A stretch of 56,084 nt of DNA from Bacteroidota bacterium (GTDB lineage: Bacteria > Bacteroidota > Bacteroidia > Bacteroidales > DTGW01), in NCBI GenBank assembly GCA_029572965.1, contig JAKPQD010000310.1, positions 1 to 56,084 on the forward strand. The letters run 5' to 3'. The notes beneath the pieces are model-generated. The model was not told where the DNA came from. It saw only the letters and a list, made by a program, of their open reading frames with translations, and searched no databases. This document shows, in pieces, positions 39,269-47,962 of this stretch. Numbering within the stretch: the stretch's first letter is position 1; each line of letters opens with the position of its first letter. A program made the position numbers and the translations under genes.

Positions 39269-40630
39269 ATGGAACAAACGCATTTTCACCATGCATTAAA
39301 AGTTATGCCGGAGCTTTGCACGGCATGCTCGCATTGTATGCGTTCGTGCCCTACCGAAGCAATCAGGATTAGAAATGGCAAAGCCAATATTACCGGCAAC
39401 AAATGCATCGATTGTGGCGAATGCTTCAGAGTTTGCCCTTCTAATGCCATTTATGTTGAACAAGACGATTTTAATGCTATATTTAACTACAAATACAGGG
39501 TGGCAATCGTGCCTGTTGTCCTTACAGCACAACTTTCGTTACTCTATTCAATGGACGAAATATTCTCTGCCTTTACCAATATTGGATTTACCCATATTTA
39601 TGAAGTTGAAAACAGCGCCCACATTCTTCGCCAGTTTCAACAAGAATATATTGCCCAAAACAAAGAATTCAAGCCGCTAATCTCGTGTTTTTGCCCTGCT
39701 GTTGTGCGAATGATACAGGTTAAATTCCCTTCACTGACACCACACCTGATTACGCTCAAACAACCACTTGACTATGCAGCCATGTATTGCCGAAAAAGAC
39801 TTGAAGATGCTGGTATTTCTGAAAAAGAAGCAGGCATATTTTATATTACCCCATGCGCCGCTAAAATAGCTGCAGTTAAAAGCCCTGTAGGAGAAGAAAA
39901 ATCAGCCGTAACTGGAGTTATCAACATGGATTTGTTATACAATCGCATTCGCAGAAATATAACAAACAACCCCGGTGCCAAACAAAACGACATTATTCCA
40001 TTTGAAAGGCCTTCAAAAATAGGATACACCTGGCCCTTAACTAAGGGTGAAGCTAAAAACATTAATGGCAGGACTGTGGCTATTGATGGGCTAAAAAATG
40101 CATTAGATTTTCTGGAAAAAATTGAAAACGAAGAAACTTCAGGCTTTGACTTTATTGAAATTCGTGCTTGCGACGAAAGCTGTGCCGGCGGCATCCTCTC
40201 TTCCACCAATCGTTTTATGGTAGTAGAAGAACTGGAAAAAGAAGCGAATGCTGCAAAAAACGAACCTAAAAATATCGACCAATATATAGGTTTCTTGCAT
40301 GCTAATAAAGACATTCAAGCAGTTGAACCCCGAAGCATCATGCAATTGGACAATGATACAACCAAAGCACTTGAAAAAGTCCAGAAGATACAAAAACTAA
40401 TGTGCTTTTTACCAGGTTTTGACTGTGGCGTATGCGGGGCCCCATCATGCAATGCTTTAGCAGAAGATATTGTACAAGGTCATGCCCATATTTCGCACTG
40501 CCTTTTCATGCAACGCGTAATGGAACAAAAACATAAACTCAATCCGGACCATGCTTATCATATTATTGAGCAAATCTGGGGTGAGAAAAGATTAGAAAAA
40601 AACTGTAATAAGAAAGGAGCTAAACAATGA
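39269..40630 (+). CDS. H-cluster-like [FeFe]-hydrogenase-related Fe-S protein, putative sensor
   Basis: 453 residues. The N-terminus carries two [4Fe-4S] sites (C17/20/23/27 and C46/49/52/56). The centre is a Fe-hydrogenase large-subunit domain with variant motifs: SC140FC142P for TSCCP, TPC196AAK for MPCxxK, and RAC301DESC305 for MACPGGC. The four cluster-ligand cysteines are kept (142, 196, 301, 305). The residue at the place of the proton-relay cysteine is Phe, and the two conserved methionines are Thr and Arg. A C-terminal [4Fe-4S] domain (C386/389/394/411, CGVCGAPSC) follows. This is consistent with a sensor or electron-transfer relative and not a fast hydrogenase. The stop overlaps the next start (ATGA). 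Confidence 0.9.
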   Translation: MEQTHFHHALKVMPELCTACSHCMRSCPTEAIRIRNGKANITGNKCIDCGECFRVCPSNAIYVEQDDFNAIFNYKYRVAIVPVVLTAQLSLLYSMDEIFSAFTNIGFTHIYEVENSAHILRQFQQEYIAQNKEFKPLISCFCPAVVRMIQVKFPSLTPHLITLKQPLDYAAMYCRKRLEDAGISEKEAGIFYITPCAAKIAAVKSPVGEEKSAVTGVINMDLLYNRIRRNITNNPGAKQNDIIPFERPSKIGYTWPLTKGEAKNINGRTVAIDGLKNALDFLEKIENEETSGFDFIEIRACDESCAGGILSSTNRFMVVEELEKEANAAKNEPKNIDQYIGFLHANKDIQAVEPRSIMQLDNDTTKALEKVQKIQKLMCFLPGFDCGVCGAPSCNALAEDIVQGHAHISHCLFMQRVMEQKHKLNPDHAYHIIEQIWGEKRLEKNCNKKGAKQ

Positions 40631-40968
40631 ATGTCAAAGATATTGCCTCTTTGATAAATGCCAAAGTAGTAAGTGGCCAAAACGGTTTAGATAAAGAAGT
40701 AACAGGAGCTTACACATCTGACCTTTTAAGTAATGTAATGGCTAATATTGAAGAAAACCAAATTTGGATTACTCTCCAAACTCACAAAAACATCATAGCC
40801 ATAGCATCGCTGAAAGATATTGCAGCCATCATCCTGGTACAAGATTTATTGCCCTCTGAAGAGTGCGCCGAACAAAGTAACATTGAAGGAATTCCTATTC
40901 TTTCAACTTCGCTCAATGCTTACCAAATTAGCGGAAAGCTTTTTGAAATTCTCAAGAATAATGCTTAA
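40627..40968 (+). CDS. DRTGG-domain protein (second)
   Basis: 113 residues, related to the protein at 38492: MNVKDIASLINAKVVSGQNGL at the start, GAYTSDLLSNVMANIEENQIWITLQTH in the middle and IAAIILVQDLLPSEE later. No catalytic residues are visible. Its ATG overlaps the stop of the Fe-S protein by four bases, which indicates tight translational coupling. Two DRTGG proteins could form a heterodimer. Confidence 0.88.
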   Translation: MNVKDIASLINAKVVSGQNGLDKEVTGAYTSDLLSNVMANIEENQIWITLQTHKNIIAIASLKDIAAIILVQDLLPSEECAEQSNIEGIPILSTSLNAYQISGKLFEILKNNA

Positions 40969-41029
40969 CTTTCATAAAGCAAACTAATAAATATAACAAA
41001 CTGACAACCAACCAATAAAGCTCCCTCAA

Positions 41030-41770
41030 GTGAACCGATACAAAGCAGACCTGCATATTCACACTGTTCTCTCTCCATGTGCCAACATTGAGATGAGTCC
41101 GGTGAATATTGTCAAAAGGGCTTTAATGAAAGGGTTAAACATCATCGGTATTACTGACCATAACTCGACACTTCAATGTGCCACTGTGAAAGAATTAGCT
41201 GCCCCTCATGGCATTATGGTTCTTTGCGGAGCCGAGGTTACCTCAAAAGAAGAAATTCACTGCCTTGCATTCTTTGAAGACGATGAATCCCTTGCAGAAT
41301 TTCAGAAATATCTGATGCTTCACCAGCTTAAGCAGCCAAATACAAACAATTCATTTGGATACCAGGTAGTTGTTGACAAAGACAATAATATTACGGCCGA
41401 AATTGACAACTACCTGGGTATGGCTATGGATGTAGGTTATTTGCAAATACAAGAAATAGTACACCAGCTCAACGGGCTTTTTATCCCTGCCCATATCGAC
41501 AGGGTGCGTTTCAGCCTTATGTCACAGCTCGGATTTGTCCCTAACGACATTAATGCTGATGCGCTTGAAATCTTTAACCGGACCTCCATTTCTCGTTTTA
41601 TGAAAGAGAATGGCTACCTTACCCATTATACTTTTATCAGGAACTCTGACGCCCATCACCTCGATGATATAGGCCAATATTACAGTTGGTTTATCATGAA
41701 CGAACTCTCTTTTTCTGAAATAAGGATGGCCCTGAAATACAAAAACGGAAGACTTGTAACTATTGATTGA
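41030..41770 (+). CDS. PHP-domain phosphoesterase
   Basis: 246 residues from a GTG at 41030 (NRYKADLHIHTVLSPCANIEMS). PHP metal ligands are visible: DLHIHT, GITDHN, CGAEVTS, PAHID and RNSDAHHLDDI. Such proteins hydrolyse phosphate esters or oligonucleotides with a trinuclear metal centre. The substrate is not known. In related operons it regularly accompanies DRTGG and Fe-hydrogenase-like genes. It may degrade a signalling nucleotide. It ends three bases before the next start. Confidence 0.9.
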   Translation: MNRYKADLHIHTVLSPCANIEMSPVNIVKRALMKGLNIIGITDHNSTLQCATVKELAAPHGIMVLCGAEVTSKEEIHCLAFFEDDESLAEFQKYLMLHQLKQPNTNNSFGYQVVVDKDNNITAEIDNYLGMAMDVGYLQIQEIVHQLNGLFIPAHIDRVRFSLMSQLGFVPNDINADALEIFNRTSISRFMKENGYLTHYTFIRNSDAHHLDDIGQYYSWFIMNELSFSEIRMALKYKNGRLVTID

Positions 41771-41773
41771 CAG

Positions 41774-42331
41774 ATGGAAGAAATAGCTTTACATATTCTG
41801 GACATTGTACAAAACTCTATTGTAGCTTGTGCTAACCTGATTTCAATAGAGGTTGAAGAAGACTATGCCAACGACAGGCTCATTATTATTATCGTTGACA
41901 ATGGCAAGGGCATTGAAAAGCACCTGTTAGATAAAGTTGCAGATCCATTTTACACCAAAAGGACAACCCGAAAAGTTGGACTTGGCTTATCTCTTTTGAA
42001 ACAAAGTGCAGAAATGGCCGGCGGAAGTTTTTCAATAGAATCTGAGATAAATAAAGGCACCACTGTAAAAGCTATATACCAACATTCTCATATTGACCGC
42101 CAACCGCTTGGTGACATACCACAAACCATAAGTATACTGGTTGCTTCAAACCCCGACATTAATTTTACTTATAAACATAAAATAAACAACAACTCATATT
42201 ACTTTGATACCAGGCAAATAAAGGAAGTTTTGGAAGAAGTACCCATTACTTCGCCTGAAGTACGAGTATTTATACATCAAATGCTAAAGCAAAATATTGA
42301 CATGCTTAACAGACAATTCAAAGAAATATAA
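41774..42331 (+). CDS. Histidine-kinase-like ATPase (HATPase_c only)
   Basis: 185 residues. GHKL motifs: N box LHILDIVQNSIVACANLISIE, G1 VDNGKGIEKH, DPFYTKRTTRKVGLGLSLLKQ as the lid/G2, and GTTVKAIYQHS at the end of the domain. No HisKA or sensor domain, so it is not a classical two-component kinase. The C-terminal tail (about 115-185) is unassigned. It is the second GHKL protein of the operon and could pair with the RsbW-like protein or with the Fe-S sensor. Confidence 0.88.
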   Translation: MEEIALHILDIVQNSIVACANLISIEVEEDYANDRLIIIIVDNGKGIEKHLLDKVADPFYTKRTTRKVGLGLSLLKQSAEMAGGSFSIESEINKGTTVKAIYQHSHIDRQPLGDIPQTISILVASNPDINFTYKHKINNNSYYFDTRQIKEVLEEVPITSPEVRVFIHQMLKQNIDMLNRQFKEI

Positions 42332-42353
42332 AAAATTCAATATTTTCAATATT

Positions 42354-42752
42354 ATGGAAAAAGTTAAAACGTTAGACGACTTAAAAAAGCTGAAAGAACA
42401 GCTTAAATCAACAATTGAGTTGCGTGAAAAGAGTAATAACCCCGAGAGCCACGTACAGGTAAAAGTAGCTATGGCTACATGCGGTATAGCATCCGGCGCC
42501 CGCGAAATCATGTCCTTCTTCATGGACGAGCTCCGCAAACGTAACATCGATGCTATTGTTTCTCAAACAGGCTGTATGGGATATTGCTATGCCGAGCCTA
42601 CCATAGAACTTACTATCCCCGGGCACGAACCTGTTGTCTATGGTAATGTAACCAAAGCTAAAGCAGATGAAATCATTGAGAAACATATCAAAAACGGCAT
42701 CCTGGTAGATGGTATCATCCCGGTTACCTACCAAAATATCAACAAAAAATAA
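42354..42752 (+). CDS. Thioredoxin-like [2Fe-2S] ferredoxin-family protein
   Basis: 132 residues from the ATG at 42354 (MEKVKTLDDLKKLKEQLKS). The helical N-terminus is followed by a thioredoxin-like ferredoxin domain: MATCGIASGAREI and SQTGCMGYCYAEPTIEL. Only three cysteines exist (about 42, 74 and 78); the second ligand of the first pair is missing, so a normal [2Fe-2S] cluster is doubtful unless another residue helps. It lies between the signalling genes and hydB, and is likely an electron-carrier or subunit of the hydrogenase complex. Confidence 0.85.
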   Translation: MEKVKTLDDLKKLKEQLKSTIELREKSNNPESHVQVKVAMATCGIASGAREIMSFFMDELRKRNIDAIVSQTGCMGYCYAEPTIELTIPGHEPVVYGNVTKAKADEIIEKHIKNGILVDGIIPVTYQNINKK

Positions 42753-42870
42753 AATTTTGACATTAAAATACTTATAACAATGAAACTCCCATGTTTTGGC
42801 AAACATAAAGACAATGAAAACAAAATCAGCTGCATGGGGTTCCATCATTCCTTATAAAAATAATTTTGTT

Positions 42871-44664
42871 ATGATGAAATATAAAATGCATGTTTTGGTT
42901 TGTGGCGGTACTGGCTGCAAATCGTCCGACAGCGACATGATTGCCCACAATCTGCGCACGGCAATTGACCAAAAAGGACTTACAGAAGAAGTACAAGTAG
43001 TAATGAGCGGGTGCTTTGGCTTTTGCGAAAAAGGCCCTATCGTCAAAATTTTGCCCGATAACACTTTTTATGTACATGTAACACCCAGTGATACTACTGA
43101 GATTGTAGAAGAACATCTTGTAAAAGGCAGACGTGTTGAGCGCTTATTGTACAAAGACCCTCAGAGGGATGAAATAATTAGCGACTCAAAGCACATGGGT
43201 TTCTACAAAAAGCAAGTACGTATAGCTCTGCGCAACTGCGGTTTTATTGATCCCGAAAGTATTAACGAAGCTATTGCCCGTGATGCTTATCAGGCTTTAG
43301 GCAAAGTATTGAAAGAAATGACCCCTCAGCAAGTTGCTGAAGAAATTAAAAAATCAGGCCTTCGTGGACGAGGTGGAGCAGGGTTCCCTACAGGTCTCAA
43401 ATGGGAAATAGCCTCTAAATCTCCCGGCCCTGAGAAATATGTAGTTTGTAACGCAGACGAAGGCGACCCCGGTGCTTTTATGGACCGCTCTATACTCGAA
43501 GGCGACCCACACTCAGTATTAGAAGCTATGGCTATTTGTGGATACTGTATTGGAGCATCAAATGGGCTTATTTACATCAGGGCCGAATACCCATTAGCCA
43601 TTGAACGCCTGAAAATAGCCATCAATCAGGCTCGAGAATATGGATTACTTGGCAAAAACATATTTGGTACAGACTTTAGTTTTGACATCGAACTAAAATA
43701 CGGTGCAGGAGCATTTGTTTGTGGTGAAGAAACTGCTTTAATCCACTCTATGGAAGGGCAACGTGGCGAACCTACTTTCAAACCGCCATTCCCGGCTGTT
43801 GCTGGATACAAAATGAAGCCAACCAACGTAAATAACGTTGAAACTTATGCAAATATTCCTGTAATTATAATGAATGGAGCCGAATGGTTTGCCAGCTACG
43901 GTACAGAAAAATCAAAAGGAACAAAAGTTTTTGCCCTTGCCGGAAAAATCAACAACGTTGGGCTTATTGAAGTACCTATGGGTACAAAATTAAAAGATGT
44001 TATTTACGACATTGGGGGCGGCATTAAAGGAAATAAAAAATTCAAAGCTGTCCAAATTGGAGGACCTTCAGGAGGCTTCTTAACCGAAAAACACCTTGAA
44101 ACTGAAATTGACTACGAAAGCCTTACAGCTGCCGGTTCAATGATGGGCTCCGGAGGTATGATTGTTATGGACGATTCTGACTGTATGGTGGCTATGGCTA
44201 AATTCTACCTCGACTTCACTGTTGAAGAATCTTGTGGCAAATGTTCACCCTGTCGTATCGGAAACAAGCGCCTAAATGAAATCCTGGAAAAAATAGCCCA
44301 GGGCAAAGGCACTATTGAAGACTTAGAACTGTTACGCAACCTTGGAAACGTTATTAAAGACACCTCATTGTGTATGCTTGGTGGTTCTTCTCCAAACCCG
44401 GTACTATCAACACTTGACCATTTCTACGACGAGTACCTTGCACACGTGAAAGACCACAAATGCCCAGCAGGCCAATGTAAAGCTCTTATGCAATACATTA
44501 TTTTACCTGAAAACTGCGTAGGATGTACAGCTTGTGCCCGTAATTGCCCTGTCAATGCAATTACCGGTGAGCGCAAAAAGCCTCATGTCATAGATCAGGC
44601 CATTTGTATCAAATGTGGCGCTTGTGTTGAAAAATGTAAGTTTAATGCTGTTGTTGTCCAATAA
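42871..44664 (+). CDS. hydB: Hydrogenase subunit HydB (NuoF-like, NADH- and FMN-binding)
   Basis: 597 residues from the ATG at 42871 (MMKYKMHVLVCGGTGC); an ATG at 42814 adds 19. In order: a thioredoxin-like [2Fe-2S] domain (VCGGTGC, SGCFGFC), the NuoF core with NADH/FMN site (LRGRGGAGFPTGLKWE, CNADEGDPGAFMDR, GAGAFVCGEETAL), a [4Fe-4S] site (ESCGKCSPCRIGNKRL) and two C-terminal ferredoxin clusters (CVGCTACARNCP, CIKCGACVEKC). This is HydB of NAD-dependent, bifurcation-type [FeFe]-hydrogenases. It passes electrons between NADH and ferredoxin/H2 chemistry. It is followed by hydA and hydC. Confidence 0.94.
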   Translation: MMKYKMHVLVCGGTGCKSSDSDMIAHNLRTAIDQKGLTEEVQVVMSGCFGFCEKGPIVKILPDNTFYVHVTPSDTTEIVEEHLVKGRRVERLLYKDPQRDEIISDSKHMGFYKKQVRIALRNCGFIDPESINEAIARDAYQALGKVLKEMTPQQVAEEIKKSGLRGRGGAGFPTGLKWEIASKSPGPEKYVVCNADEGDPGAFMDRSILEGDPHSVLEAMAICGYCIGASNGLIYIRAEYPLAIERLKIAINQAREYGLLGKNIFGTDFSFDIELKYGAGAFVCGEETALIHSMEGQRGEPTFKPPFPAVAGYKMKPTNVNNVETYANIPVIIMNGAEWFASYGTEKSKGTKVFALAGKINNVGLIEVPMGTKLKDVIYDIGGGIKGNKKFKAVQIGGPSGGFLTEKHLETEIDYESLTAAGSMMGSGGMIVMDDSDCMVAMAKFYLDFTVEESCGKCSPCRIGNKRLNEILEKIAQGKGTIEDLELLRNLGNVIKDTSLCMLGGSSPNPVLSTLDHFYDEYLAHVKDHKCPAGQCKALMQYIILPENCVGCTACARNCPVNAITGERKKPHVIDQAICIKCGACVEKCKFNAVVVQ

Positions 44665-44682
44665 CCGAAAATATTGAAAGTC

Positions 44683-46467
44683 ATGATAAAAATTACAATA
44701 GACCATAAACCCATTGAAGTCGAAAAGGGAACCACCGTGCTAAAAGCTGCCCAGCAAGCCGGAATACATATCCCTACCCTTTGCTATATGCACCTTGAAG
44801 ACCTAAACATCGAACATAAACCCGGAGGTTGCCGTATTTGCGTTGTTGAAGTTAAAGGCCGTAAAAACCTTGCTCCTGCCTGTGCTACAGAATGTTTAGA
44901 TGGCATGGAAATCAACACTCACACTATTCGGGTTTTAAATGCGCGCAAAACCGTTATGGAACTTATTTTGAGCGACCACCCTACCGATTGCCTTGTTTGT
45001 GCTAAATCTGGCAACTGCGACCTTCAGTCAATGGCTCATCAGCTCGGTATCCGCAAAATACATTTTGAAGGCGAACAATCAACCTACCGCGAAGATACAT
45101 CGCCATCTATCATCCGCGATATGGACAAATGTATTATGTGCCGCCGCTGCGAAACTATGTGCAACAACTTCCAGACTGTAGGCGCATTATCTGCTGTAAA
45201 CAGAGGCTTTATGGCCGTTGTTGCCCCTGCATTTGAACAAAACCTCGATCATTCAGTTTGTACCTATTGCGGACAATGCGTGGCTGTTTGCCCAACAGGC
45301 GCTCTTACTGAGGTTGACCATACCAATAGCGTAATACGTGCATTAGCAGACCCTACAAAAACAGTTATTGTACAAACAGCCCCGGCTGTACGTGCCGCAT
45401 TAGGCGAAGAATTTGGCCTTGAAGCCGGAACATTGGTTACCGGCAAATTAGTATCTGCGCTTCGTCAACTTGGCTTCGACTATGTATTTGATACCGACTG
45501 GGCTGCAGACCTTACCATTATGGAAGAAGGAACAGAGCTGCTCGACCGTCTTGCTCGTCATCTAAATGGTGATAAAACAGTGGCTCTACCAATATTAACC
45601 TCATGCTGCCCTGCATGGGTAAAATTCTTCGAACATCAATTCCCTGATATGATTGATATTCCTTCATCTGCACGTTCTCCACAACAAATGTTTGGAGCTA
45701 TTGCCAAAACATATTTTGCAGATAAGATTAAAGTTGACCGTAAAAACCTCGTGGTTGTTTCTATCATGCCATGTCTTGCCAAAAAATACGAATGCTCACG
45801 TGAAGAACTTGGCCATGACGGAAATCCAGACGTTGACTTCTCTATTTCGACAAGAGAATTGGCCAACCTTATTAAACAATCAAACATTGACTTTACGGCA
45901 CTTCCTGATCAGGATTTCGACAACCCACTTGGTGAATCTACCGGTGCTGCTGTTATTTTTGGCACTACCGGAGGTGTTATTGAAGCGGCTGTTCGTACTG
46001 CTTACGAATTGCACACCAAAAAGAAATTGCCCAAAATTGACTTCCACGAATTACGCGGTTTAGATGGCATAAGACAAGCAACCATAGACTTTGACGGATT
46101 ACCAATCAACATTGGTATAGCCCATGGACTTGGAAATGCACGTAAGCTCCTTGAAGATATCAAAGCTGGCAAATCTAAATTCCATGCTATAGAAATCATG
46201 GCTTGTCCCGGAGGATGTATTGGCGGAGGTGGACAACCATTGCATCACGGCAACTCAAAGGTTATCAAAGCTCGTCACGAAGCCATTTACAAAGAAGACG
46301 CACTTAAACCTATAAGAAAATCGCACGAAAATCCATATATCACCAAAATATATGAAGAATTCCTTGGCAAACCGATGAGCGAAAAATCTCATCACCTGCT
46401 ACATACCATATATTTTGACCGTAGCAAAAAAAATGTGATCATCAGCGATGAACATCAAGCCGATTAA
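44683..46467 (+). CDS. hydA: [FeFe]-hydrogenase catalytic subunit HydA (group A3 type)
   Basis: 594 residues from the ATG at 44683 (MIKITIDHKPIEVEKGTT). In order: a [2Fe-2S] domain (C34, C50, C53, C67), a His-ligated [4Fe-4S] (HPTDCLVCAKSGNC, H99), two [4Fe-4S] (C150-160 and C193-203), and the H-cluster domain with LTSCCPAW (C308/C309), MPCLAKKYE (C364) and MACPGGCIGGGGQP (C508/C512). A C-terminal small-subunit domain (KPIRKSHENPYITKIYEEF) follows. All H-cluster residues are intact. It lacks the extra C-terminal [2Fe-2S] domain of the Thermotoga enzyme. It makes or oxidises H2 using HydBC as electron input. Maturases HydEFG are not in this window. Confidence 0.96.
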   Translation: MIKITIDHKPIEVEKGTTVLKAAQQAGIHIPTLCYMHLEDLNIEHKPGGCRICVVEVKGRKNLAPACATECLDGMEINTHTIRVLNARKTVMELILSDHPTDCLVCAKSGNCDLQSMAHQLGIRKIHFEGEQSTYREDTSPSIIRDMDKCIMCRRCETMCNNFQTVGALSAVNRGFMAVVAPAFEQNLDHSVCTYCGQCVAVCPTGALTEVDHTNSVIRALADPTKTVIVQTAPAVRAALGEEFGLEAGTLVTGKLVSALRQLGFDYVFDTDWAADLTIMEEGTELLDRLARHLNGDKTVALPILTSCCPAWVKFFEHQFPDMIDIPSSARSPQQMFGAIAKTYFADKIKVDRKNLVVVSIMPCLAKKYECSREELGHDGNPDVDFSISTRELANLIKQSNIDFTALPDQDFDNPLGESTGAAVIFGTTGGVIEAAVRTAYELHTKKKLPKIDFHELRGLDGIRQATIDFDGLPINIGIAHGLGNARKLLEDIKAGKSKFHAIEIMACPGGCIGGGGQPLHHGNSKVIKARHEAIYKEDALKPIRKSHENPYITKIYEEFLGKPMSEKSHHLLHTIYFDRSKKNVIISDEHQAD

Positions 46468-46502
46468 TTCTTTGGTATGTTTTACAACTTAAATTATTGA
46501 TT

Positions 46503-46991
46503 ATGTCAAGTATAAAAATACAGCTTAAGCAATCGCAAATAGATAAGATTGCCGAAATATGCAAACAATTCAACAATGACGAAGGTGAGTTAATCAACGT
46601 GCTTCACAAAACTCAACACACCTTTGGCTATTTACCTGCTGAAGTACAGGAAGTTATTGCCCGTGAATTAAAAATACCAGTGGCAAAAGTTTACGGCGTG
46701 GTTACCTTTTATTCATTCTTTTCTATGCTACCCAAAGGCAAGAACCCAATTTCTATTTGCATGGGTACAGCCTGCTACGTACGTGGTGCCGAAAAAGTGT
46801 TGGATGAATTAAAAAAAGAACTTAACATCAAAGTTGGCGAAACCACTCCGGATGGCAAGTTCTCACTTAGCTGCTTACGTTGTGTAGGCGCTTGCGGCCT
46901 TGCCCCTGTGCTGATGATTGGCGAAAAAACTTATGGCCGCGTATCTCCTGAAGGGATTAAAGACATTCTGAAAGAATACGAAAACCAGTAA
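46503..46991 (+). CDS. hydC: Hydrogenase subunit HydC (NuoE-like [2Fe-2S] protein)
   Basis: 162 residues from the ATG at 46503 (MSSIKIQLKQSQIDKIAE). The NuoE fold is seen in LINVLHKTQHTFGYLPAEVQEVIARELKIPVAKVYGVVTFYSFF, and the [2Fe-2S] ligands lie in ICMGTACYVRGAE (C-x4-C) and LRCVGACGLAPV (C-x3-C). It bridges NADH-derived electrons into HydB. Gene order here is B-A-C, whereas T. maritima has C-B-A. A strong hairpin follows the stop. Confidence 0.93.
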   Translation: MSSIKIQLKQSQIDKIAEICKQFNNDEGELINVLHKTQHTFGYLPAEVQEVIARELKIPVAKVYGVVTFYSFFSMLPKGKNPISICMGTACYVRGAEKVLDELKKELNIKVGETTPDGKFSLSCLRCVGACGLAPVLMIGEKTYGRVSPEGIKDILKEYENQ

Positions 46992-47019
46992 CTGTAAATC
47001 TCTGAAAATCTTTAAGATA

Positions 47020-47060
47020 AACAATGTTGACATTTATTCTGTGTTAACATTGTTTTCTTT
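47020..47060 (+). terminator. Terminator of the hydrogenase operon
   Basis: AACAATGTTGACA pairs with TGTTAACATTGTT (13 bp, one G-T pair), followed by TTCTTTTG. It begins 29 bases after the hydC stop. Confidence 0.7.
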
Positions 47061-47088
47061 TGCTTCTAAGCAAAAAAAATTACTTTTG
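47059..47088 (+). promoter_or_regulatory. Candidate promoter of tpiA (TTTG-N18-TACTTTTG)
   Basis: TTTG at 47059-47062 and TACTTTTG at 47081-47088, 18 bases apart, match the Bacteroidota -33/-7 layout, 36 bases upstream of the ATG. The -33 overlaps the end of the preceding terminator. Confidence 0.65.
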
Positions 47089-47123
47089 CAATTCATTGTA
47101 AAACACATAAAAATAAATATAAA

Positions 47124-47873
47124 ATGAGAAAAAAAATCGTTGCAGGTAACTGGAAAATGAATACTACACTGCAAGAAGGCGTAAAACTTGCCCAGGAAGT
47201 TGAAGCTTTGGCAGCCAGCGTATCAAATGATGCTCTTATTATTGTTTGCACACCTTTCACCCACTTAACCGAAGTTAAAAAATCTATCAAGAAAGTAAAG
47301 CTTGGTGCTGAAAACTGTGCAGCTGAAGTATCAGGTGCTTATACAGGCGAAGTATCAGCTTCAATGGTTGCTTCTACAGGTGCCGAATATGTTATCATTG
47401 GCCACTCCGAAAGAAGAGCATACTACCACGAGACAGACGAAATTCTTGCCAAGAAAGTAAAACTTGCTTTGGCAAACAACCTTACTCCTATATTCTGTAT
47501 TGGTGAGCTTTTGAGCGAAAGAGAAGCTGGCAAACACTTTGATGTTGTAAAAAGCCAACTCGAAAAAGGCTTATTCGACCTTTCTGCTGAAGATTTTGGA
47601 AAATTAGTTATTGCTTATGAACCTGTTTGGGCTATTGGAACAGGTAAAACAGCTACATCTGCACAAGCACAAGAAATACACAAAGTAATCCGTGAAGCAA
47701 TCGCTGCTAAATATGGCAAAACTGTTGCAGACAATACTTCTATCCTTTATGGAGGAAGCTGCAACGACAAAAATGCTGCTGAATTATTTGCAAACCCTGA
47801 CGTTGATGGTGGTTTGATTGGCGGAGCTGCCCTTAAAGCTGAAAGCTTTATCACCATCGCTAAATCATTCTAA
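47124..47873 (+). CDS. tpiA: Triosephosphate isomerase
   Basis: 249 residues, the normal length. The start [17 protein letters not shown] has the catalytic Lys, [14 protein letters not shown] the catalytic His, [17 protein letters not shown] the catalytic Glu, and [12 protein letters not shown] plus [14 protein letters not shown] the phosphate-binding loops. It interconverts DHAP and glyceraldehyde 3-phosphate in glycolysis. It has its own promoter and terminator. Confidence 0.97.
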   Translation: MRKKIVAGNWKMNTTLQEGVKLAQEVEALAASVSNDALIIVCTPFTHLTEVKKSIKKVKLGAENCAAEVSGAYTGEVSASMVASTGAEYVIIGHSERRAYYHETDEILAKKVKLALANNLTPIFCIGELLSEREAGKHFDVVKSQLEKGLFDLSAEDFGKLVIAYEPVWAIGTGKTATSAQAQEIHKVIREAIAAKYGKTVADNTSILYGGSCNDKNAAELFANPDVDGGLIGGAALKAESFITIAKSF

Positions 47874-47882
47874 AATTAACAC

Positions 47883-47926
47883 AAAGAAAGGATATGGCGC
47901 TTCATTGAGCCCGCTCCTTTCTTTTT
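47883..47926 (+). terminator. Terminator after tpiA
   Basis: AAAGAAAGGA pairs with TCCTTTCTTT and is followed by TT, nine bases after the tpiA stop. Confidence 0.7.
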
Positions 47927-47962
47927 CATTATCACTTATAAACTATTTAAAATTAATACATT

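Noticed and set aside
39269-40630. Second catalytic hydrogenase
   Set aside because: The variant H-cluster motifs (Phe at the relay position, missing methionines) make a fast catalytic role unlikely, so I call it a sensor or related protein.
42408-42848. Minus-strand 146-codon frame
   Set aside because: It is antisense to the Trx-like ferredoxin gene and has no features of its own.
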